Assembly (NCBI GenBank): GCA_014529385.2
Contig: CM043952.1
Location: 57,089,119 to 57,153,118, forward strand
DNA length: 64,000 nucleotides
From: Adiantum capillus-veneris
Lineage: Eukaryota > Streptophyta > Polypodiopsida > Polypodiales > Pteridaceae
Reading direction: 5' to 3'
This document shows positions 48,835-55,837 of the stretch, one piece after another; positions within the stretch are counted from its first letter, which is position 1, and each line of letters begins with the position of its first letter. The position numbers and the translations under genes are program-made. Below the pieces are notes generated by a model, which did no database searches, was not told where the DNA came from, and saw only the letters and a program-made list of their open reading frames with translations.

Positions 48835-49695
48835 CTAAAGCGGTTCGTCCAGTTTCTCTTCACTTTCTTTTTTACTCTTTGTCTTTTCCTCCGTCCCTCT
48901 CCGTTCATCTTGTTTTTGTAGGGTGATCCCATAAACTGCCTCAAGGGCCTCTTCTTCGCTGTATCCTATAGCTACCAGATCCTCATAATCATTTCTCTTT
49001 TGTTGAACTGGATCTATCTTCTTTTCTTTGGTCTCGGCCTCTGGCTTTTCCAAATCATCTGTGTCCACCTCTACTGTGGTCTCCTCCAAAAATTTTTCCG
49101 TCTTCTTCGGGCTTGGTACATCAGTCATAGAGGGATATCTGTCCTCAGCTTCCTTGGCTTTCCCTTTGTCGGCTTGACCGTCTATCTCTTGAGGCTTAGT
49201 AGACTCATCTACTTTCCTTTTCCCCTTGTCGTCTTTTTTCAGCTCAGCTTTTAATTGCTGTACCTCCTCTTCAGTGTATGGCTCAACAGGTTGCTGCTCC
49301 AGAATAGCCTCTGACTCTTCATAAGCTTTAATATATTGATCGTATTGATCAATATGTGGCCTGGCTGAGCTAGTTCCGACTTTAGTGGGGTCTGGCACCC
49401 ACTTTTCTTCAAAGTCACCCTTTAGAGCTCTTTCCGCTCTAAACTGCTCCACTAGTCTTTCCATTCTTGCCGCTTTCTGACTTTTGGTTTGCTTGGGAGC
49501 AACCTTCTTCTTTACTTTCTTCTTAAGCGGCTCGTCCACATCCTCTTCAGGTTCTGAAACTATTTCTAGTTTCCGGCGTGCTCTTGTGGATGCCCTCTTG
49601 GATATTTCGGGTTGTTCTTCCTCCTCGTCGGCTTCTCTAAGCCACTCATTCTGGGAGGGAACCTTTGGCCACTGATCTCTAGCTCCAATAGCTTC
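48835..49695 (-). CDS. Element D extra reading frame, basic/acidic linker segment
   Basis: Open from the TAG at 49696 to a TAG at 48835, first ATG at 49539. It carries a basic cluster (KKKVKKKVAPKQTKSQKAAR) that looks like a nuclear localisation signal, then acidic and Lys-rich stretches (EEVQQLKAELKKDDKGKRKV). It is low-complexity and probably disordered. The frame is kept exactly across the stops on both sides. Confidence 0.6.
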   Translation of the reverse strand, partial: EAIGARDQWPKVPSQNEWLREADEEEEQPEISKRASTRARRKLEIVSEPEEDVDEPLKKKVKKKVAPKQTKSQKAARMERLVEQFRAERALKGDFEEKWVPDPTKVGTSSARPHIDQYDQYIKAYEESEAILEQQPVEPYTEEEVQQLKAELKKDDKGKRKVDESTKPQEIDGQADKGKAKEAEDRYPSMTDVPSPKKTEKFLEETTVEVDTDDLEKPEAETKEKKIDPVQQKRNDYEDLVAIGYSEEEALEAVYGITLQKQDERRGTEEKTKSKKESEEKLDEPL

Positions 49696-50463
49696 CTAAG
49701 CTATTCTTGTCAGAATTTCCGCTCCTCCTATGTACTTTGGCTTCTCGTTGCGCATGGCAATTACTTGCTCGTGGATGTGTTGAGCGTAATTCACCTCTTT
49801 TGGCATATTGCTCTTTAATGCCCATGTGATGGTGGTCGCAATGGCATGGGGTGGTGTCGTATACTTTTGCGGTCTTTTACTGCAAACATGGAGAAACTGG
49901 TTGTACAGTCGGCAAAGGGTTGCCGCTCTTGGGTCTGCCATATCTCCATAGGTTGCATTCTGTTTCTTGGGCCCATAGACCTCTATGGCCTCCCTTCTTT
50001 CCCTGACAGAGCTCCCTTTGTTGTGTAGCTTCAATGCGTCTGCAATGAGCTGTGGAGTGATCTGTACTTCTACTTTCTCTCCATCCATGGCTGTCAATGT
50101 GGCTTTTCCATCCTTCTGAATGGATGTTGCCAACTCGTACACTCTTCTTGTATCCACACCTGATGGTCTCGAGGTGAAGAAACTGTGCAAGTCTGCCCTT
50201 TCCAGGTACCTGCTGATGTCTCCTGACCTGCTATAATCTACCAATTCCTGTGGGATCATCGGTACATCCACCGCTTGCCCTTGAGGATCTCTGAAAGTCC
50301 CCTGGTAGATCTTTATTCCCTCTTTCTCCAATACTGCTTCCTCCACCCAAGTTTTGGTTGGCTTGAGGGTTTCTGCTGGAATGTCAAAGGGTTCCGCTTC
50401 TGCAAGAGCATCTTTGATTGTCGGTCTTTTTCTCTTCGTTGCCGATGACTTGGCGGAATCCAT
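49696..50463 (-). CDS. Element D extra reading frame, N-terminal segment
   Basis: 255 codons from the ATG at 50463 (MDSAKSSATKRKRPTIKDAL). A short basic N-terminus is followed by a globular part with DISRYLERADLHSFFTSRPS and DPRAATLCRLYNQFLHVCSK. This layout resembles uncharacterised proteins found in Athila/Tat-type retrotransposons, but I cannot assign a family. The ATG lies 167 bp downstream of the nearest palindrome at 50630. The segment ends at an in-frame TAG at 49696. Confidence 0.65.
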   Translation of the reverse strand: MDSAKSSATKRKRPTIKDALAEAEPFDIPAETLKPTKTWVEEAVLEKEGIKIYQGTFRDPQGQAVDVPMIPQELVDYSRSGDISRYLERADLHSFFTSRPSGVDTRRVYELATSIQKDGKATLTAMDGEKVEVQITPQLIADALKLHNKGSSVRERREAIEVYGPKKQNATYGDMADPRAATLCRLYNQFLHVCSKRPQKYTTPPHAIATTITWALKSNMPKEVNYAQHIHEQVIAMRNEKPKYIGGAEILTRIA

Positions 50464-50629
50464 GGATCCTGTAACTCCAATTTCAGAAGTTAGCGTCTTT
50501 TTAGTACTGAAAGCCGAAATGAAGCTTTTAACTATTCAAATGACTTGAAAATTGAAACATGAGCTATTCAGGGCCTAAGGATGCAAGGTAGGTGAAAAAA
50601 TATGCAAAATGGGCTCAAAATCATGCTGG

Positions 50630-51657
50630 AGACATCATACGCGTATGATGTCTTTTGTGTCAAAATGACTTCATATTGGTTGTGCTTGTAGGTGATAGTG
50701 TATACATGAGTATCATATGCTTGGATTTGAGTTTGGATCCCATTTGGTCAAGTTTTGGCCAGTTTAGTCCAGTTCCGGCTCTTGGCAAAATTTTGAAAGG
50801 GATTTGGATTTTATGATCCAAATTGGATAAAACTTGGTGGTTCACTTTCAAATGGCATGTAGATCACTTCTGTTTGGTGGTTGAAGCCCTGAGGTGCCAA
50901 AATCACATAGTGAGACATCATACGCGTATGATGTCTTTTAGTGTATTTTTGGACCAAATTTCTCTATAAGCTTGGATTTGGCTTTAGATAGGCTTATTCA
51001 GTGGATTTATGAAGTTTGGATAGATTTTGGGCTAAAAATGGCTCTGGAGACATCATACGCGTATGATGTCTTTTTCATCAATTTTGCATGGGATTGGTTC
51101 TGTGGACTCCCCATGTACTAGTGAAGGACTGTTTCTACTCAAATCTTGGTTTGGACTTGAGTATGTTGGATTTGGGCCAAAAATAGGCTTTATGTGAAGG
51201 ATTTTCCTTCAATTGGGCTAATGGGGTGATCCTCTTGACCAAATGGTTCCAAATTTCATATGTAGCATGCATTAGATATATATAATGGATGTATGATGAC
51301 AAATGAGCAGTTTTGGCTCTGTAAGTGCAAATAGACATCATACGCGTATGATGTTTTTTGTGTCAAAATGGTGCTTTTTGGTTCCAGATAGCTTGTAGAT
51401 GTGTTAATTAACAATCCTACAAAGTTTCAATGAGTTTGGAGTTATTTTGACAAAATTAGGACCAAAAATCAATTTTATGGCCTACTTTGCGTCTTTTTGG
51501 TTTTCCTTGGGTTTTCTAACTCCAATTCTCATGATACTTGGTTCATAGGATGTGATTAACATGTGGAATGAGGCTATGCACTCAAATGTTGAAATGGATG
51601 TGAAATTCATGCTGTGAGACATCATACGCGTATGTGTCTCATACGCGTATGATGTCT
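50630..51657. repeat. Palindrome array 1 (upstream of the extra reading frame)
   Basis: A perfect 24-bp palindrome, half site AGACATCATACG with ACGCGT at its centre, at 50630, 50913, 51048 and 51333 (last with one change), and a fused double form at 51617-51657. Start-to-start spacings are 283, 135, 285 and 284. The DNA between palindromes is A+T-rich and diverged, while the palindromes are almost unchanged. Confidence 0.95.
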
Positions 51658-51994
51658 TTTCTTGAAATGTTGGTCCTTTTGTGCAAAGAATGCTTTGTGC
51701 TAGTGCCCTAAGCCCTGCTAACTAGTTTTCAACTTAAAAAGTCATCAGTTTAGCTAAAAAGCCCCCTTATAGGCATTTCAGTCTCCGAAGTCGTCTTTTT
51801 GCCTTGGAGTTGAATTTCTTCAACTTTTCTTATCGAGAGTTGCATTTCCAGCTCATTGGATATATTGTGAAGCCATCTATTTGGTTGAACTTGACTTTGG
51901 CTCCCCGTTCTCCATCTTTCTCCATTTGGTTGCCCGAAAGCATCTTTTTCACCATCGGTAAGTGAATCAGCGTTCTTTTGGGTTTTGCTTGCAA

Positions 51995-52017
51995 ACATAA
52001 GTCATCCATGTATATTT
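51995..52017 (-). repeat. 23-base copy of the RT active-site region
   Basis: Identical to 57037-57059, the stretch encoding IYMDDLC in the RT of the same element. Flanking bases differ. Too long to match by chance in 64 kb. Confidence 0.75.
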
Positions 52018-53264
52018 GAAGCTGCTTGTGAAGTTTCATTTCATTCGGTCGTCAATTTCAACCGTTATGCCAAAATGACGCTTTGTGTGTCCGCAGCCAA
52101 ATCGGTTGTTCCGACCTACTTTTGGTGGTCCAAACCTGGAGATACTCCATGGTTGCATTGCCCTTGATGTTGTTAAGCTTCCTGAGAAGTTTTGTGTCGT
52201 TTCGACAACTTTTTCATGTTTGCCTCTTGCAGGCTTTGTTGACCTAGGGTTTTTCCAGTCGTTCTTTCTCAAGCTTTGAGTGTTAGAAACCCATATTCTA
52301 TACTAGGGTAACCCACCTATAAGTTCTTGCAAGGTTTGGTTAGGCGGTTGTGCCCCTACCTAGCATTCTTTCCCATTCCCCGTCTGCTCTTGTTTCTTGG
52401 TTTTGGTAAGTTTTCGCGACAAAAGTTAACAATAAGCATCAAAAGCTTATGGCAACGAGTCTACCTCTCATGTCTGGTGTCCGTTGGGCTCTCGTAGAAG
52501 TCGTAGAAGGTCGTAGAAGATCTGTGCTCCTGTGGCTCTCTGCTCTTCTCCAAGAAGGTAATAGTGGAAATGAGCTTGAAAGTGATGTGAAAAATACTTA
52601 ACTTCGGACTTCCCGGCTCACTTGTTATCAAATTTGACATGTGCTCCTATCTCGTCGTGAAATGCACTTTAGGATTTGAAATTTCTCAATTTGGACTCCG
52701 TTTGACCTGTTTCTGAGAAATCTGTACACTTTGCCAAAATTCTGTCATTTCGGACTTTCCGCAACTTTTCCCGAATTGTACTCAATTTTTACCATGGGTT
52801 GCCCTTGTCATTAGGATCATCACCATCTATTCTTTTCTTTTTTCCGATCTCATTTCACCTGCTTTTTTATTTTTCTTTTACTTTTATTAAGAAAATTATA
52901 AAAAATAAAGGAAAATAGCAAATTGAAGCCAAAAAATTCCAAACATACACGATAAATAGCTGGTAACCCTGTGTATATGAATATACACTTATTTGCGATT
53001 TTTAGACTTGGATTACCACTATTTCCACTTTTTAGCTCCAAAAACACTCTTATTTAATGATATTTACACGTCTAGAGACCCAAATTCATCATTTGATCTC
53101 TTCTTGTTGCAAAACAAGATATATAAGGGCATAAATATTATCAATATCCGCAATCAAACATAAAAATTGCAAAATCATGTAAGACACTGCCCTTGTAATA
53201 TAATTTTTGTTTTTCTTTGTTTTTGTCGCTTGTAGCTGCTTTGTAGCTCCTGTATACCTGTATA

Positions 53265-53278
53265 CCTCCCCCCCTCCT
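53265..53278 (-). other. Internal polypurine tract of element D
   Basis: AGGAGGGGGGGAGG on the - strand, 22 bases after the stop of the tail frame. It shares the 12-base core GGAGGGGGGGAG with the terminal PPT. Its place right after pol is where a normal Gypsy PPT would be. Confidence 0.7.
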
Positions 53279-53299
53279 AGTCTGAGTTCTCCCAGACGA

Positions 53300-54079
53300 C
53301 TATGGAGTGTCTGTGGGCGAAGCATTGTAGTTGTTTTGGTCATAAGTTCCCAATGCAATTGTAGAGCGATGATACAACAGTCTTTCCAATAAAGCTGCTC
53401 TTTGTTTGATTGAAGGATTGGTGGTCGGGTTTTGGGTTGGTTTTGGCACTTCGGTAGTAGAATCAGTAGATGGATTCTTCTTTACCTTGTTGTTCTTTTT
53501 CACAATCCAAATCTGCTTCCGCTTCGCTTGTGCTTGCCACAAACTCTTTGCGACCCAAACCTGCTTTGTTCTTTGTGTTGATTTCCTCGACTTGAAATAC
53601 CTAGGAGTTTCCGTTGATTGTACTGAAGGGAGTTCCTGTTTACAAATCTTTGGGATCCAAATTTGCTTGCTATAGCTTTGTGCCGTCATGAACTTCTTTG
53701 GAATCCAGATCTGTTTCACTGTCCTTGATTGTCTGGAATCACTCTGTTGTCTGGTATTGAAGACTCTGTTTTCCACCTTTGTGTTCTCTGGCACAACCTT
53801 TTTTGGTCTCCATACCAACTTTGACTCCGTTTTTTCCCAAGGTTGAGCTGTTATATTATTGCTTGTCTTCCTTATCCACTGTTGAGAATTCCTCGTCGAA
53901 GAGTAATCCGGTTGTATAGAAACTTTTGGTTGCCATTGCTTCTTCTTTTTCTCTGGTTGTTGTTTACCTTTGTTCTTGGATTCCTCCTTTGGAGTTGGCT
54001 CTTCTCCTTTGGTGAACTTAACTGATTGACTTTCACCTTCGTATTTGATAAGCACTGATTTAGAACTCCAGTCAATCAT
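53300..54079 (-). CDS. Element D tail with repeated W-x-P-K motifs
   Basis: 259 codons in frame with the second retropepsin, separated from it by one TAG (54095-54097). The start (MIDWSSKSVLIKYEGES) is the last strand of the retropepsin fold. After a Lys/Glu/Pro-rich linker come five repeats: KLVWRPKK, KQIWIPKK, KQIWIPKI, KQVWVAKS and KQIWIVKK, 13-50 residues apart. The protein is highly basic (nucleic-acid binding is plausible). The tail of B has the same motif. Confidence 0.7.
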   Translation of the reverse strand: MIDWSSKSVLIKYEGESQSVKFTKGEEPTPKEESKNKGKQQPEKKKKQWQPKVSIQPDYSSTRNSQQWIRKTSNNITAQPWEKTESKLVWRPKKVVPENTKVENRVFNTRQQSDSRQSRTVKQIWIPKKFMTAQSYSKQIWIPKICKQELPSVQSTETPRYFKSRKSTQRTKQVWVAKSLWQAQAKRKQIWIVKKNNKVKKNPSTDSTTEVPKPTQNPTTNPSIKQRAALLERLLYHRSTIALGTYDQNNYNASPTDTP

Positions 54080-54094
54080 TGCATTGTATTGCTT

Positions 54095-55837
54095 CTACCA
54101 TGGTTGTCCTAGCAATAATGGATGTTGTGTAGCTTGGTCTTCAACCACGTAAAACATATGAGGATACACATACTGGTTAATCTGTATATGTAAAATTGTG
54201 CATCCGACAGTTTTGATTGAATTCTCAGAGTAACTCTTTAACTCTTGCTTGGCAGTTTGCAATTTAGTGTCATTTGTCAATTGTCTATACAAACTGAGTG
54301 AAAGTAAGTTAGTTTGAGCTCCTGAATCCAATAGTGCTCTGGCTTTGATTTGGTTGGTTCCTACTTTGCATTCAATGATGGGTTCTTCTTTGTCATTATC
54401 CATTTCTGTTATACTGACTGCGTTTATTCGTATTGCTCCTTCATTGCGCTGTTCCTGACGTAGTAGTCTTCTTTTCTCCATTCTTTCCTTTGCCTCGACT
54501 TGCGCTTCCTCCACAATCTTTTTCTTTTTCTGGACACGCAGCTTTTCTTGATGTATTTTGAGAAGCATGTCTTGGGTTAGCGGCAAAAGATACTTTTTCA
54601 CTCTGCATCCACTAATCCAATTGGGCATTTCTTCTCCGTCTAATGTAGCAAGCTTGACGGCTCCACTTGGTGATAGATCTTTAATCACCAGAGGTCCCAT
54701 CCCTCGCTTTTTAAGCTTCTTAGCATGCTGTTTCAGAGTGTAAACTAGGACATAGTCCCCAACCTTAAACTCTTTAGTCCTCACATGCTTATCAAAAAAT
54801 TCCTTTTGTCGCCTTTTTTGAGCGTAGATAGAAGCTACTGCTTTTAGGCGAAGCTCGTCTAGCTTTTCCAGGTCATCTATTCTATCAGAAAGCTCGTGCC
54901 CTGTCCACTCTAGATCCTTAGCCACCCTTAAGATTGAAATCAAGAATTCTATTGGTAAGATAGCATTTAGCCCAAAAACCATGTTATATGGGGTCGTTCC
55001 TATTGATGTTTTATATGCTACCCTATATGCCCATAATGTCGAATGCAACTTCCGGTCCCAGTCAGTTCTCGACTCAGATACAATCTTCGTAAGGACCGTG
55101 CATATGGTTTTGTTTGTTGCTTCAGCTTGTCCGTTTGCTTGTGGATGATACGGGGCTGATTTCCTATGGATTACCATGAATTCATCTAGAAGGATCTCTA
55201 TCACTTCATTTATAAAATGTGTGCCTCGATCACTCACAATTTCTATTGGCAATCCATATCGTACAAAGACATATTCATATAGAAATTGTGCCGTGGTCCT
55301 GGCATCTGCTTTTTGAGTTGCCTTTGCTTCGACCCACTTTGTTAGATAGTCTGTAGCCACAACGATGTATTGTGCATGAGTCTTATATGCAGGAGGTGAA
55401 ATAGGTCCGACATAATCAATCTCCCATTTTGCAAAAGCTCTTGCCCCCATCATTGGTCTAAGTGGCATATCATCTCTTTTAAGTGGTACTTTGGTCCGCT
55501 GACAGTCATCACACCGTTTAACGTATTCCTCAGCGTCCATATGTAATGTTGGCCACCATATTCCTGCGGCTAAGACAAGTTTTGCTGTCTTATCACCTGA
55601 GAAATGGCCTCCACCTACTCCTCCATGAGCTTGCTCCAGGATTATCACATACTCAGACTCTGATGCGCAAATCCTAAGCTGGTTGTCTCTACCTCTCTTA
55701 TAGAGTTGATATCCTATTAAAGCGTAATCTCTAGCTTCTGTCTCTACAGATTTCTGACGAGCTTTTGACGTTCCTTCTGGGAAAGTTCTATTTGTGAGAT
55801 ATTCAACAATATACTGACTCCATTCCGGAGCTATCAT
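54095..55837 (-). CDS. Element D integrase and second retropepsin
   Basis: 580 codons. Residues ~60-115 form an intact HHCC zinc domain (QAHGGVGGGHF...CDDCQR). The catalytic core has WEIDYVGP (~141), IVSDRGTH (~202) and NGQAEATN (~238), giving D-D-E. A GDYVLVY C-terminal domain and a basic helical stretch follow. From about residue 485 a retropepsin-like domain begins: RALLDSGAQTNLLS with D-S-G-A near 500, and HPLLLGQPW at the end, where a TAG stops the frame. The frame is shifted by one base relative to the RT frame upstream and is open before the first Met back to about 55890, reading KPPAEYSTLYQIM. A protease domain after integrase is not the normal Ty3/Gypsy order. Confidence 0.88.
   Translation of the reverse strand: MIAPEWSQYIVEYLTNRTFPEGTSKARQKSVETEARDYALIGYQLYKRGRDNQLRICASESEYVIILEQAHGGVGGGHFSGDKTAKLVLAAGIWWPTLHMDAEEYVKRCDDCQRTKVPLKRDDMPLRPMMGARAFAKWEIDYVGPISPPAYKTHAQYIVVATDYLTKWVEAKATQKADARTTAQFLYEYVFVRYGLPIEIVSDRGTHFINEVIEILLDEFMVIHRKSAPYHPQANGQAEATNKTICTVLTKIVSESRTDWDRKLHSTLWAYRVAYKTSIGTTPYNMVFGLNAILPIEFLISILRVAKDLEWTGHELSDRIDDLEKLDELRLKAVASIYAQKRRQKEFFDKHVRTKEFKVGDYVLVYTLKQHAKKLKKRGMGPLVIKDLSPSGAVKLATLDGEEMPNWISGCRVKKYLLPLTQDMLLKIHQEKLRVQKKKKIVEEAQVEAKERMEKRRLLRQEQRNEGAIRINAVSITEMDNDKEEPIIECKVGTNQIKARALLDSGAQTNLLSLSLYRQLTNDTKLQTAKQELKSYSENSIKTVGCTILHIQINQYVYPHMFYVVEDQATQHPLLLGQPW

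Larger units (their letters stand above)
50464..53264. other. Element D non-coding region between tail and extra reading frame
   Basis: About 2.8 kb without a convincing gene. The left part (to about 51700) holds palindrome array 1 in ~285-bp units that resemble the gag leader. At 51995-52017 it has a 23-base exact copy of the RT YMDD region of D. Between 52080 and 52860 nothing is recognised. Confidence 0.6.

Noticed and set aside
47236-50463. Envelope gene in element D
   Set aside because: Position fits, but no signal peptide, membrane span or Cys-rich ectodomain is seen; coiled coil and NLS-like features point elsewhere.
50630-51657. CRISPR-like array of short repeats
   Set aside because: Repeats are perfect palindromes 125-288 bp apart inside a plant retrotransposon; spacers are related to each other, not unique.
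51830-52039. Second RT fragment suggested by a YMDDLC motif
   Set aside because: Only 23 bases match RT; flanking translation has no RT similarity.
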